A DNA stretch of 64,000 nucleotides from Paraburkholderia saeva (GCF_907164555.1 NZ_CAJQZC010000009.1:186001-250000), one strand, 5' to 3'. Shown: positions 1-8,625, counted from the stretch's first letter. Translations and numbers: made by a program. The notes: generated by a model not told the origin, from the letters alone.

Positions 1-599
1 TCGACGAAGCCGCGCGTCTCGGTGGCGCCATCGCGCGTGAAAATACCTTCGCGTCAAACGATCCCGCGCGCCTCGTCTATTCAGATCGTCGCTGGGAATA
101 CCTGTTTATCGGCGGCAGTGCGACCTGGGATTCGCAAGGCTATCTGAATATCGACCGGCGTGCGGGATTTGCCTATGCCGCGATCGGCATGTCGCCCGCC
201 ATGGTGGACAAGGTAGTCGGCAAGGGATCGCAGTATGTCTGGACGCCCCGGGATGCTAACGGCGCGTGGCTCGACGGAGCGAGGAACTACCGCCTTCACC
301 TGCCTCCCGGCATTCCGGTCAGCAATTTCTGGTCTGTCGTGGTCTACGATCCGCAAAGTCGTTCACTGCTGCAAAACGGCGAAAAATTCCCGAGTGTCAG
401 CCAGTACACGCATCCCGTGACCAACGCCGATGGATCGGTCGACATCTATTTCGGACCAGCCGTGCCGGGGGAACAACGCGCGAACTGGATCAGAACAGTG
501 CCAGGCAAAGGATGGTTTCCGATCATCCGGTTCTATGGTCCCTCGCAGTCCTTCTTCGACAAGACATGGAAACCCGACGATATCGTCCCTACGTCATGA
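1..599 (+). CDS. DUF1254/DUF1214 family protein, C-terminal part
   Basis: The reading frame is open from the left edge (first full codon at 3), so the start lies outside the window. The last ~198 residues carry DUF1214-type features: an aromatic stretch RRWEYLFIGG, then PGIPVSNFWSVVVYD, a DIYFGP turn and the ending WFPIIRFYGP followed by a FFDKTWKPDDI tail. Proteins of this family are usually exported and of unknown biochemical role. Nothing downstream on the same strand appears to be co-transcribed, because the next gene is convergent and ends at 681. The family call is sure; function is unknown. Confidence 0.85.
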   Translation, partial: DEAARLGGAIARENTFASNDPARLVYSDRRWEYLFIGGSATWDSQGYLNIDRRAGFAYAAIGMSPAMVDKVVGKGSQYVWTPRDANGAWLDGARNYRLHLPPGIPVSNFWSVVVYDPQSRSLLQNGEKFPSVSQYTHPVTNADGSVDIYFGPAVPGEQRANWIRTVPGKGWFPIIRFYGPSQSFFDKTWKPDDIVPTS

Positions 600-680
600 G
601 TATTCGCTGACGGGAAGGAATGAAGCGCTATGGTGTCATCGGGTACTGGAGAGTGTGTTCACCGTCGAAATGTCTTCCTG

Positions 681-1706
681 TCACCCGGATTTTCGATTGT
701 GTTTCATTCCCCCTTTGCGCGGCCGTGGCTGAGGCGACCGCCGTTCGCGGCCGCCGCCTGATCCAGAATCCTTGTCCGGCTTCGATAGCGGTAACGTTTC
801 TGGCGCAGCAGGTTCATCGCTGGCGTCGGCATGCAACGCGCCGTCATCCGCTTCTTTCATGATCCATTGACTGAACGCGCGCATCGCAGGTGTCGCCGGT
901 TTCGCCTTTTGCCAGGTAAGCCAATAGCTGCCCGCGTGCACGTCGATATCGAACGGACGCTCGAGGCGCCCCATCGTCAGATCCCGTTCGAACATCGAGG
1001 CAGGGGCAAGCGCGACGCCTGCGCCTTGTATCGCGGCCTCCACCATCAGTCGCGATGAATCGAACACGGGGCCGCGCACGGGACGCGGCGCAAGTCCGGC
1101 TGCGTCGAACCAGTTCGCCCAGTCGTCGGCGCGATAGGAACGCAGGAGCTTCTCGCTGGCGAGATCGGCGGGCGCGCGCAGACGCTGCGCGATCTCCGGC
1201 GCGCAGAGCACCGACAGCGGCGCGTCGAACAGCTTCAACGCACGCGAGCCCGGCCACGTGCCGTCACCGAAACGGATCGCGAAGTCGAGGCCTTCACCAG
1301 CCAGATCGACGAGATTGTTGTTCGTCATCGTGCGTAGTTCGATGAACGGATGCGCATCATGAAACGACTTCAGACGCGGCATCAGCCATCCCACGGCAAA
1401 CGTCCCGACCGCGCCGACGGTGAGCACCTCGTGAAAGTGCCCGCCTTCGAACTGCCGCAACACGGCTTCAATGCGATCGAACGCGTCGCTGAGCACGGGG
1501 CGCAGCGCGAGCCCCTCATCCGTGATCGCCAGCCCGCGCGGCAGGCGCTTGAAAAGCTTCGCGCCGAGCCGTTCCTCGAGCATCCTGACCTGCTGGCTGA
1601 CGGCCGCCTGCGTGACGTTCAACTCCAGCGCAGCGCGCGTGAAACTCAGATGCCGGGCGGAGGATTCGAAGGCGCGCAGCGCGTTGAGAGGCAGATACGG
1701 TCGCAT
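681..1706 (-). CDS. LysR-family regulator, AmpR/GcvA-like
   Basis: This 341-residue LysR regulator has an N-terminal winged HTH (about residues 1-62, with FTRAALELNVTQAAVSQQV) and a type-2 periplasmic-binding-like effector domain (about 90-300). The start LPLNALRAFESSARHLSFT is typical of the GcvA/AmpR branch. It is divergent from the AmpC-type gene that begins at 1804, the classical ampR-ampC arrangement, so it probably controls that beta-lactamase. The C-terminus carries a roughly 50-residue polar, Arg/Pro/Gly-rich tail beyond the usual length. Whether it answers muropeptides as true AmpR does cannot be seen from sequence. Confidence 0.85.
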   Translation of the reverse strand: MRPYLPLNALRAFESSARHLSFTRAALELNVTQAAVSQQVRMLEERLGAKLFKRLPRGLAITDEGLALRPVLSDAFDRIEAVLRQFEGGHFHEVLTVGAVGTFAVGWLMPRLKSFHDAHPFIELRTMTNNNLVDLAGEGLDFAIRFGDGTWPGSRALKLFDAPLSVLCAPEIAQRLRAPADLASEKLLRSYRADDWANWFDAAGLAPRPVRGPVFDSSRLMVEAAIQGAGVALAPASMFERDLTMGRLERPFDIDVHAGSYWLTWQKAKPATPAMRAFSQWIMKEADDGALHADASDEPAAPETLPLSKPDKDSGSGGGRERRSPQPRPRKGGMKHNRKSG

Positions 1707-1803
1707 GATCGATTCATAAGAATTTCTGGGGCATCAATCAATTTATCATCGTTTGTCACCGGTCTGCGAAAACGCGATAGTGGCGGCTCTTCAAGGAGGC
1801 GCA
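1707..1803. promoter_or_regulatory. Divergent promoter region, LysR regulator / beta-lactamase
   Basis: This 97-bp AT-richer gap separates the two divergent start codons. A small inverted repeat, ATTC-ATAA-GAAT at 1712-1723, lies next to the LysR start. A strong ribosome binding site AAGGAGG (1793-1799) precedes the beta-lactamase ATG at 1804. LysR regulators usually bind such gaps and repress their own gene, so operator function is inferred; no clear T-N11-A box was assigned. Confidence 0.45.
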
Positions 1804-3042
1804 ATGGTTACGCGGCAGCGATTCACAATCGGGGGTGCGGACAATGGGTTAGCTCGTCTTGCGGGTCGGGCACCCGGTACGCTGGCAGTCAGGAGAATGA
1901 TCCTGCTCGCTGCGCTTTGCGTCACAGCAGGTGCAAGCCACGCGGAAAGCGTGGAACGCGATCGCATCGGGCACGCAGTCGACGAGGCGATACGCCCGAT
2001 GATGGCAAAGGACGACATTCCCGGCGTAGCGGTCGGCATCATCGTCGATGGCAGGCCTGCAGTGTTCAACTTCGGCGTGGCGTCGATCCAGACGCACAAG
2101 CCCGTGACCGGCGAGACGCTCTTCGAACTCGGCTCGGTGACCAAAACCTTCACGGCCACGCTGACTTCATGGGCGCAGGTGAACGACCAGTTGTCGCTCT
2201 CCGACAGCGTCGGCAAGTACCTGCCGTCGCTGCGTGGCAGCCCGTTCGGAAACGTAAGTCTGCTCAACCTCGGCACGCATACGCCGGGTGGACTTCCCTT
2301 GCAGGTGCCCGACGACATTCAGAACGATGCGCAGCTGATACGTTACTTCAAGGCATGGCGTCCGGCGTATGCGCCGGGCACCTGGCGTACCTACGCGAAT
2401 CCGGGCATCGGTACGCTGGGCGTGATCGCGGCAAAAAGCATGAATCAGGATTTCACTTCGCTAATCGAGCAGCGCCTTTTTCCGGCGCTCGGCCTGAAGA
2501 ACAGCTTCATCGACATTCCGCCCGACCGTGCAGCCGATTATGCGCAGGGCTATACGCGGGACGGCAAGCCCATTCGCATGGCGGGAGGGGTGCTGGCGCC
2601 TGAAGCGTATGGCGTCAAATCGACAGCCGCCGACATGCTGCGCTTCGTCGAAGCCAACATGAAGCTGATCAAGGTCGATTCCCAGTTGCAGCGCGCAATC
2701 ACGGATACCCACACCGGCTACTTCACCGCAGGGCCGATGACGCAGGACCTGATATGGGAGCAGTATCCGTATCCCGTTGCATTGAAGTCGCTACTGGAGG
2801 GCAACGGGCCGGCGATGTCACTCGACGCGACGCCTGTGACGGCGATTGTGCCGCCGCTGCCGCCAATGAACGATGTCTGGATCAACAAAACAGGTTCGAC
2901 CAACGGGTTCGGTGCGTATGTGGCGTTCGTGCCGGCGAAGCGATTGGGCATCGTCATTCTGGCCAACCGGAATTTCCCCATCGAAGACCGCGTCGCCGCT
3001 GCACACGGGATTCTCACGTCGCTCGACGACATCAGACAGTGA
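1804..3042 (+). CDS. ampC: Class C (AmpC-type) serine beta-lactamase
   Basis: This is a periplasmic serine beta-lactamase of 412 residues. All three catalytic motifs are present: S111-V-T-K114, Y197-A-N199 and K362-T-G364, and AmpC landmarks such as GGLPLQVPDD, EAYGVKS and GFGAYVAFVPAKRLGIVILANR follow the enterobacterial enzyme closely. ATG 1804 was chosen because AAGGAGG sits just upstream; an inner ATG just before the hydrophobic MILLAALCVTAGASHA signal peptide could be the real start. A cupin gene follows after 14 bp. It likely hydrolyses cephalosporins; the divergent LysR gene suggests inducible expression. Confidence 0.92.
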   Translation: MVTRQRFTIGGADNGLARLAGRAPGTLAVRRMILLAALCVTAGASHAESVERDRIGHAVDEAIRPMMAKDDIPGVAVGIIVDGRPAVFNFGVASIQTHKPVTGETLFELGSVTKTFTATLTSWAQVNDQLSLSDSVGKYLPSLRGSPFGNVSLLNLGTHTPGGLPLQVPDDIQNDAQLIRYFKAWRPAYAPGTWRTYANPGIGTLGVIAAKSMNQDFTSLIEQRLFPALGLKNSFIDIPPDRAADYAQGYTRDGKPIRMAGGVLAPEAYGVKSTAADMLRFVEANMKLIKVDSQLQRAITDTHTGYFTAGPMTQDLIWEQYPYPVALKSLLEGNGPAMSLDATPVTAIVPPLPPMNDVWINKTGSTNGFGAYVAFVPAKRLGIVILANRNFPIEDRVAAAHGILTSLDDIRQ

Positions 3043-3056
3043 AAGCTGAGGTTCTC

Positions 3057-3461
3057 ATGAACGCGTTTCGTCGTGCTCTATTCGTTCTGGTCGCCGTCGC
3101 ATGCGCACCTTTCGCACGTGCCGCCGATTCGACGCCCGAGGTGAAAGAGACTGTCGTGCTGCAAAGAGTGGCCGTACCGCAAACGGACCGCGAGATGGGA
3201 ATGGGCATCGCCGAATTTCCGCCCAACGCGACGAAACCGCGTCACAAGGCGACGGGCCCGGAGGTGTGCTATGTACTCGAGGGCGAGGTATCCGTGCAGA
3301 TTGCCGGACAGCAGACCACAGTATTTCGCGCTGGCGAGACGTTCACTCTGCCCGCCAACGTTGTGCACGTCACGACGGCGGGTCCGGCGGGCGCGAAAAT
3401 CCTCGCAGCGTGGGTTCATATACCGGGCAAGCCGTTCAACGTGCCTTCAGGCGGTGAATGA
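3057..3461 (+). CDS. Small exported cupin-domain protein
   Basis: This 134-residue protein has a signal peptide (RRALFVLVAVACAPFARAAD) and a single cupin barrel (about 35-125). Cupin motif 1 is degenerate (KPRHKATGPEVCYVLEGEVSVQI), with H in the first motif, and motif 2 is FTLPANVVHVTT. It starts 14 bp after the beta-lactamase stop, so the two are probably co-transcribed. A periplasmic cupin beside ampC has no textbook role; it may be a passenger or bind a small ligand. Confidence 0.8.
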   Translation: MNAFRRALFVLVAVACAPFARAADSTPEVKETVVLQRVAVPQTDREMGMGIAEFPPNATKPRHKATGPEVCYVLEGEVSVQIAGQQTTVFRAGETFTLPANVVHVTTAGPAGAKILAAWVHIPGKPFNVPSGGE

Positions 3462-3701
3462 GCCATTCGTTCCGCGCGACTCGACAGGCACGTGAAGACT
3501 CGCCGGTTGGGGCTGAGATTCCCCGGCCACACGGACCGACTTAAGCTCTGATTTCGTTCACCGCCTTCCACGTCGATCTTTGCTGTCGTGTCGGGCATGG
3601 CGATCCTCAAGCGCCGTTCCCCCGAGGCCAGCACACTTTTTCAGTGTGCGAAGCCCGAGGGAACCACGGCAGTTCCGAATCGTGCGAAGTCCCTCGTCAG
3701 A

Positions 3702-4448
3702 TCACCGCATCCCGCCACTCGCGGCAACGTGCTCGCCTGTCATCCAGCGTGCGTCATCAGATGCGAGAAACACTGCGATCGACGCAATGTCATCCGGCTG
3801 GCCCAGTCGCCCGAGAGGCGTCTGGGTGAGCGCCCATGCATCGAGGTCGGAACCAATGATCCCGGCGCTGTGGGTGCCCTCGGTTATCACCACGCCGGGG
3901 TTGATTGAATTTACCCGGATTTTCCTCGGCCCGAGTTCGCGCGCGAGCACACCGGTGATCGCATCGACTGCGCCTTTCGTGCCGCTATAAACGGCACTTG
4001 CCGGCGGCGTAATCGTCGTGACGACCGAACTCACATTGACGATACTCGCCCCCTCGCCCAGGTGACGCACAGCGGCCTTCGTGGTGAGCAGCACACCGAG
4101 TACATTGGTGTTGAACTGTTTGTGGAAATGCTCTTCCGTGACATCTTCGATCTGTGAGAATTCATAGATTCCGGAATTGTTGACGAGGATGTCGAGGCGG
4201 CCGTACGTTTCGATGGCCGCGTTGACGATGCCTTGCGCGTCTGCCTCTTTTGATACATCGCCACCCACGGCGATCGCCTTGCCGTTGGCTGCGGTAATTG
4301 TCGCAACGACCGAATCGGCGCCTGCCTTGCTGCTGGCATAGTTGACAACCACTGATGCGCCCTCGGCCGCAAGCGCCACTGCTATTGCGGCCCCGATACC
4401 CTTGGATGCGCCCGTAACGACGGCTACCTTACCTGCAAGCTTACTCAT
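3702..4448 (-). CDS. SDR-family NAD(P)-dependent oxidoreductase
   Basis: This is a 248-residue classical short-chain dehydrogenase. It has the cofactor motif TGASKGIGAA (about residues 12-21), the NNSGIY motif (near 90), a catalytic Ser in VNVSSVV and the YSGTK active-site Y-x-x-x-K, followed by PGVVITEG and the C-terminal GEHVAASGG. It is likely a 3-oxoacyl/glucose-dehydrogenase-like enzyme; the substrate cannot be told. It is transcribed alone, with 240 bp of non-coding sequence behind it and 500 bp in front. Confidence 0.9.
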   Translation of the reverse strand: MSKLAGKVAVVTGASKGIGAAIAVALAAEGASVVVNYASSKAGADSVVATITAANGKAIAVGGDVSKEADAQGIVNAAIETYGRLDILVNNSGIYEFSQIEDVTEEHFHKQFNTNVLGVLLTTKAAVRHLGEGASIVNVSSVVTTITPPASAVYSGTKGAVDAITGVLARELGPRKIRVNSINPGVVITEGTHSAGIIGSDLDAWALTQTPLGRLGQPDDIASIAVFLASDDARWMTGEHVAASGGMR

Positions 4449-4950
4449 GATCTTTGCCTTGGAGAGATGTTGTGCTGTGAGAGCTGATCGACAGTTGATC
4501 GAACCATCTGTCAGCGACCACGCAAATCTAGACGTCTGAGCGCTTGCGATAAAGGCGCTGAGAACGAATTGACTGGATGGATTTCCCGAACAATCGAAGG
4601 GCGACCGCGACGCGACGCTTGGGTCGCGCTACCAGGAGGGGTTGTGGTTGTTCGATGCCTTGCGCGACATATTTCTGGATATGCCGGCACTTCCCGATTC
4701 GAATCGAAGCGCGACGTTGTTGAACCGACCGTCGTGCACCTTGTCTTGAGTAACTTCGCCCCGATAGTGGCATCGAGTGTCGAAGACCAACTAGACCTTC
4801 CACGGTGCGACGGCCGTGGGCAATGAACCGCGGCTGGACAATAAGGACGCGCAATACCTTTAGACGCAAAGCGTTTGCGGCAAGCACTGCACGCCGTGCT
4901 CAAGTGCCGGAAGCGTTCGTGCAGTCGCAGGTGCTGCGGGGAGGAGTCGG
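4449..4950. other. Gap without a recognisable gene
   Basis: About 500 bp between the SDR start and the end of the repeat protein. Open frames of up to ~130 codons exist on both strands, but none gives a protein I recognise or has a good ribosome binding site. It holds the SDR promoter and may contain worn-down coding sequence. Confidence 0.4.
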
Positions 4951-5667
4951 TTATCTGGGCGGCGGGAGCGAAGGATCGAGCTTCGCCGATTCCCTGACGA
5001 GTTGGTCGGTCATTGCGGCCGCGACCGGGTTCGAGCCCGTGCCTGGTTTCGAGCTACGCTGGTCCAGGGCGGCGCGGGTGGCGGACGTATCCGGTGGCGG
5101 GAGCGAAGGATCGAGCTTCGCCGATTCCCTGACCAGTTCGTCCGTTTCCGGTGTCGCGCCCTGAGTCGTGATCGCGCGACGGTCGAGCCCCTCTTGTCCA
5201 CGGTGGGCGGGCTGCGCCGAAACCACCTTCGGCGTACCCGCCTCGTGCACGTTCACCGTCGCGACTGCCGTCGATGGAGCCTGCTTCAGTTGTGCGGGCG
5301 GTTTCGGTTGCACGGCGACCTGTGCGGCGAGTGGACTGGCTGCAGACGCGGCCGCCGGGGGCGCAGGGACGCCTGCCAGCGCGGAAGCCGGAGCGGGAAC
5401 CGCGGGCTGGTGTGCGAGGGCAGCGTCGCCCGGGATTACCGCGGATGGCCCCGAATGGTCGATACTGCCTTCCGTCACGTGATCGCTGATGCGCGAATCG
5501 ACAACGGGAGGGCGCGCGGAGTCATCGATGGCTGTGACTTCTGCCGTTGCGCGGCGGTCGTCCTGAAGGAGCATCAGGTACGTGGTCCCTGCTGCGCAGA
5601 GCAGCAGCCCTCCGACAATCATCGAAATCTTTCGGGTATTCATCATACTTGCCGACGGATCGTTCAA
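4951..5667 (-). CDS. Membrane-anchored Pro/Ala-rich protein with C-terminal repeat
   Basis: This 238-residue protein has an N-terminal membrane anchor (ISMIVGGLLLCAAGTTYLML, about residues 13-33). A long low-complexity Pro/Ala/Val region follows, typical of a periplasmic linker. The C-terminus contains the same 14-residue block, VRESAKLDPSLPPP, twice, about 45 residues apart, each behind TD(E/Q)L. The repeat is also exact at DNA level. No enzyme domain is visible. The build suggests a cell-envelope spacer or partner-binding tail; the function is unknown. A second ATG about 8 codons in may be the true start. Confidence 0.65.
   Translation of the reverse strand: MNDPSASMMNTRKISMIVGGLLLCAAGTTYLMLLQDDRRATAEVTAIDDSARPPVVDSRISDHVTEGSIDHSGPSAVIPGDAALAHQPAVPAPASALAGVPAPPAAASAASPLAAQVAVQPKPPAQLKQAPSTAVATVNVHEAGTPKVVSAQPAHRGQEGLDRRAITTQGATPETDELVRESAKLDPSLPPPDTSATRAALDQRSSKPGTGSNPVAAAMTDQLVRESAKLDPSLPPPR
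4961..4998. repeat. 38-bp direct repeat, copy 1
   Basis: Exact 38-bp copy of 5096-5133, lying in frame within the membrane-anchored protein gene and coding for the RESAKLDPSLPPP block. The copies are 135 bp apart (45 codons), so the repeat unit keeps the reading frame. Confidence 0.95.
5096..5133. repeat. 38-bp direct repeat, copy 2
   Basis: Second exact copy of the 38-bp unit at 4961-4998. Recombination between the copies would delete 135 bp without changing frame. Confidence 0.95.
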
Positions 5668-5853
5668 ACCTCATGAACCACCCATGATAAACGACCGGCC
5701 ACTGCTTTTATCAGACGAATACGGGTTGGTCCAATGATGGCGGGCGACACACCATCCGCAGCAGAAGAGTCCGCGCTAGCGGCCAGGGTTCAGGCAGCAA
5801 GCGGCGGTCGCATGTCTTCAAAGACGCCCGGATGGGTGAGCGCAAGGCGCCCT

Positions 5854-7122
5854 CTACCTGCTCGCCGATGCCACCTCGAGGCGCTTGCGCTGCAGGAACC
5901 GGCGCACGGCCGGATCGCGCTCGAGTCCGATCGCGAGCTCGTACGCGCCGAGCGCTTCAGCCGTCGCGCCGGTGCGCGCGAGCAGGTCGGCGCGCGCGGC
6001 CCAGTACGGCTGGTAGTCGGCGAGCCGTGGATCGGTGGCATACGGTTCCAGCGTGTCGAGCGCCGCCTGCGGGCCATCCCGTTCCGCCACCGCGAGCGCG
6101 CGGTTAACCGCGACCACCGGCGAGGCCGCAATCGCGAGCAGCGCATCGTAGAGCTGCACGACTTCGTCCCAGTTGGGACGACGCGTCTGGCAGCGGTGCA
6201 CATGTGCCGACTGCAGCGCGGCTTCGAGCTGAAAGCGTCCGATTGCGTTGAAAGTGTTCGCGCGCCGTAGCAGTGCGTCGGCTGCCTCAAGCATCGGCGC
6301 GTTCCATTTCGCCGGGTCCTGAGCCGACAGCGGCACATAGTCGCCGGCCGCATCGCGCCGCGCATCGCAACGCGCCTGCGCATACAGCATCAACGCGAAG
6401 AGGCCAAGCGTCTCTGGTTCCCCGGGCAGCAGTTCGACGAGCAGTTGAGCAAGAAACAGCGCCTCGCCGGTGAGATCGCGTCGTCCGGTATCGCAGCCGA
6501 CCGGGTCAGTCCACCCTTCCGCATACACCGCATAGACCGCTTCGAGCACCGCAGCGAGCCGGTCGCGCAGTTCCTCCCGCTCGGGCACGCTGAACGGAAT
6601 GCCCGCTTCGCGGATCTTGTTCTTCGCCCGCACGAGTCGCTTGCCCATCGCAGCGGGCGACATCAGGAACGCCGAAGCAATCGTCTTCGCCTCGAGCCCC
6701 AGCACCACCTGCAGCATCAGCGGCGTACGAATCGCAGCCTCGAGCGCAGGGTGCGTGCACGCGAACAGCAGTGCAAGCCGCCGGTCGGGCAACGCGCCCG
6801 CTTCGGTTCCGTCGATCTCGTCGGCAAGGATCGTGAGCTGGTTGACCACTTCGTCGCCGGCTCGGCGATGACGCGCGCTGTCGATCGCCCGGCGGCGCGC
6901 GACCGTCATCAGCCACGCTTCGGGATTCGCCGGGGAGCCACGCTCGGGCCAGTCGGCGAGCGCGGCCGCAAACGCGTCGGCGAGCGCGTCCTCGGCGGCC
7001 GCGACATCGCGCGTGCGCATCGCCAGCAGCGCGACGAGCTTGCCGTAGCTGCGACGGGCAACCGCCTCGGCAATCGCACGCGCGGCGCCGCCGGCGTCAC
7101 GGCCGCAACCGGACGAACTCAT
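5854..7122 (-). CDS. ECF sigma factor, ECF42-like, with TPR-type C-terminal domain
   Basis: This 422-residue RNA polymerase sigma factor has sigma-2 at the N-terminus (AEDALADAFAAALADWPERG, then PEAWLMTVARRRAID) and sigma-4 around residues 110-165 (LEAKTIASAFLMSPAAMGKRLVRAK). An unusually long helical C-terminal domain of about 230 residues follows, ending in TPR-like helices (ADLLARTGATAEALGAYELA). ECF42 factors have this build and sit next to YCII/DGPF proteins, as here; no anti-sigma gene is present. ATG 7122 was chosen because it overlaps the upstream YCII stop as ATGA, implying translational coupling. Confidence 0.88.
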   Translation of the reverse strand: MSSSGCGRDAGGAARAIAEAVARRSYGKLVALLAMRTRDVAAAEDALADAFAAALADWPERGSPANPEAWLMTVARRRAIDSARHRRAGDEVVNQLTILADEIDGTEAGALPDRRLALLFACTHPALEAAIRTPLMLQVVLGLEAKTIASAFLMSPAAMGKRLVRAKNKIREAGIPFSVPEREELRDRLAAVLEAVYAVYAEGWTDPVGCDTGRRDLTGEALFLAQLLVELLPGEPETLGLFALMLYAQARCDARRDAAGDYVPLSAQDPAKWNAPMLEAADALLRRANTFNAIGRFQLEAALQSAHVHRCQTRRPNWDEVVQLYDALLAIAASPVVAVNRALAVAERDGPQAALDTLEPYATDPRLADYQPYWAARADLLARTGATAEALGAYELAIGLERDPAVRRFLQRKRLEVASASR

Positions 7123-7490
7123 GCAGCAGATGGCGCGTCGTACGGGGCAGTCCAGACCGGACGCACTTCCATGAGTCCGTGCGCCGCGCCGGGACAACGC
7201 GATGCCCACGCGATCGCCGCGTCCAGGTTGGGCACGTCGATCAGGTAGTAGCCGGCGAGCTGCTCCTTCGAATCGGAATACGGTCCATCAAGTACCTGCG
7301 GCTTGCCGTCGACGAGCCGCACCGTGGTCGCCGTATTCGTGTTCTGCAGCCGGTTGGCACCCACCAGAACCTCCGCTTTTTTCAACGATTCGGTGTACGC
7401 GTGATACGCGGCGACACCTTGCTGCCGCTCGCTGTCGGTCATCTGGTTCCAGCCGTTTTCCTGGGAATAAATCATCAGCAGGTATTGCAT
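7119..7490 (-). CDS. YCII-domain (DGPF-type) protein, sigma-factor partner
   Basis: This 123-residue ferredoxin-like-fold protein starts MQYLLMIYSQE and carries the DGPYSDSKEQLAGYY block (about 68-82) that defines DGPF/YCII partners of ECF42 sigma factors. GGAGG at 7496-7500 is well placed before ATG 7490, while the longer upstream reading frame has no such support. Its stop overlaps the sigma start by 4 nt. In known ECF42 loci these proteins are targets of the sigma factor; whether they also act as sensors is not settled. Confidence 0.9.
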   Translation of the reverse strand: MQYLLMIYSQENGWNQMTDSERQQGVAAYHAYTESLKKAEVLVGANRLQNTNTATTVRLVDGKPQVLDGPYSDSKEQLAGYYLIDVPNLDAAIAWASRCPGAAHGLMEVRPVWTAPYDAPSAA

Positions 7491-7546
7491 GTGAGCCTCC
7501 GTCATGGGGTTGAGGCGGGGAAATGACATCGAGCCGCCATCACAAT

Positions 7547-7573
7547 GACGCGCGGCCAGCATGCTAACGGACA
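7547..7573 (-). promoter_or_regulatory. Possible ECF42-type promoter
   Basis: On the minus strand TGTCCG (7573-7568), a 17-nt spacer and CGTC (7550-7547) lie 57 bp before the YCII start. ECF42 promoters are reported with TGTCGA at -35 and CGA/TC at -10, so the -35 is a 5/6 match. Autoregulation of the operon is inferred. Confidence 0.35.
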
Positions 7574-7943
7574 GGCTGCCTCGAAAAAATCGCGAACGAA
7601 GCGCCGGACGATTTTTTTAAGCGATCGCCTGGTCAAGGAATCCGGGTTCCCCCCAATCATCGGGCAACCCATCCGGGGTTCCGTCGATCCGATCGCTGTG
7701 AACGCAAAGTGTGCACCGGAACCCGGCTACCTGGCCAGCACAGGCATCTGGAGGGAGGCGCAGGTGCCACCGGTGTGAATGACATGGGGCGCCGCTGCTG
7801 GCGGGGACATACTCGCGTATCCCCGGCATCAGCGCGCCCAGAAGACTTCGCCAGCCAGTACGTTGACCGGGTGCACACATGACGGCACTGCATCGACGGT
7901 GTGCGCGGTAGAATCAACCCTCTCTCTTCATCGCGTAGCCCTT
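7574..7943. other. Gap before the isochorismatase-like gene
   Basis: About 370 bp with no gene. It contains an A/T-rich inverted repeat, AAAAAATCG (7584-7592) and CGATTTTTT (7609-7617) with a 16-nt loop. The weak A-T stem makes it a poor terminator candidate. The rest presumably holds the promoter of the 7944 gene. Confidence 0.4.
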
Positions 7944-8600
7944 ATGACGCCACGCATTGAATCCGGATCCGCCGATCCGGCAGATCATCAGCAGGGTATC
8001 GAAAGCGCCGCCGCGGCGCGAGGTGGGAACGTGCCAATTCCGGCTATCGTTCCAGCGCAATCCGCTCTGCTGGTCATGCATTATCAGACCGACGTCCTGA
8101 AGTTATTTCCGTCAGTCGCGCCCACTTTGCTCGCCAGCACGCGCAAGCTGTGCGACGCAGCGCGCGCCAGAAGCATTGAAGTCTATTTCGCGCAGATCCG
8201 CTTTAGTCCGGGCTATCCGGAGGTGAGTCCGTTGAACAAAAACGGACAGGGCATCAAACAACTGGGGCTTTTCGTCAACGACAGGATCTCGCCAGCGCTG
8301 GGCCAGCAGGCCGGTGAACCACTCATCATCGCGCATCGCGCCAGCGTGTTCTTTGGTACCGATCTGGAGGCACGACTTGCCGCGAAGGGTATCGATACGC
8401 TGCTTATGGCAGGTATAGCCTCGACCGGTGTCGTGCTGTCATCGATTGCCTATGCGAGCGATGCGGATTTCCGCTTATTCACGGTCAAGGATTGCTGCTA
8501 CGACCCGGATCAGGTCGTGCACGATCATCTCTTTTCAACCGCGTTCGATTCACGGACGACAGTGCTCTCGCTCGCTGATGCCTTGTTGTTGCTGGCCTGA
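7944..8600 (+). CDS. Isochorismatase-fold hydrolase-like protein without catalytic Cys
   Basis: This 218-residue alpha/beta protein has the isochorismatase fold. The first catalytic Asp is in LLVMHYQTDVLK (about residue 52). The loop that normally carries the nucleophile reads GIASTGVVLSS, with Val where cysteine hydrolases have Cys. A GVVLS-type loop is known in a large isochorismatase-like subfamily, and PhzD/EntB also lack the Cys, so the protein may still be active by a Cys-free mechanism. ATG 7944 was preferred over a longer frame whose first 55 residues look non-coding. Substrate unknown. Confidence 0.8.
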   Translation: MTPRIESGSADPADHQQGIESAAAARGGNVPIPAIVPAQSALLVMHYQTDVLKLFPSVAPTLLASTRKLCDAARARSIEVYFAQIRFSPGYPEVSPLNKNGQGIKQLGLFVNDRISPALGQQAGEPLIIAHRASVFFGTDLEARLAAKGIDTLLMAGIASTGVVLSSIAYASDADFRLFTVKDCCYDPDQVVHDHLFSTAFDSRTTVLSLADALLLLA

Positions 8601-8625
8601 CCGTGCCTGGCTGCGGCTCGACGCT

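Noticed and set aside
1350..2603. Long open frame inside the LysR/ampC region (417 codons)
   Set aside because: It is an antisense/alternate-frame shadow; its translation is Arg/Gln-rich without domains, while LysR and ampC are clear.
3631..3649. Hairpin GCACAC-TTTTTCA-GTGTGC, possible terminator
   Set aside because: Stem of only six pairs and no T-run after it; the T-run is in the loop.
4511..4903. Overlapping open frames on both strands, first suspected to be a worn transposase
   Set aside because: No DDE motif, terminal inverted repeats or target duplication, and the translations match no transposase I know.
7584..7617. Inverted repeat with A/T-rich arms, possible terminator
   Set aside because: Stem is almost all A-T with a 16-nt loop; too weak to call.
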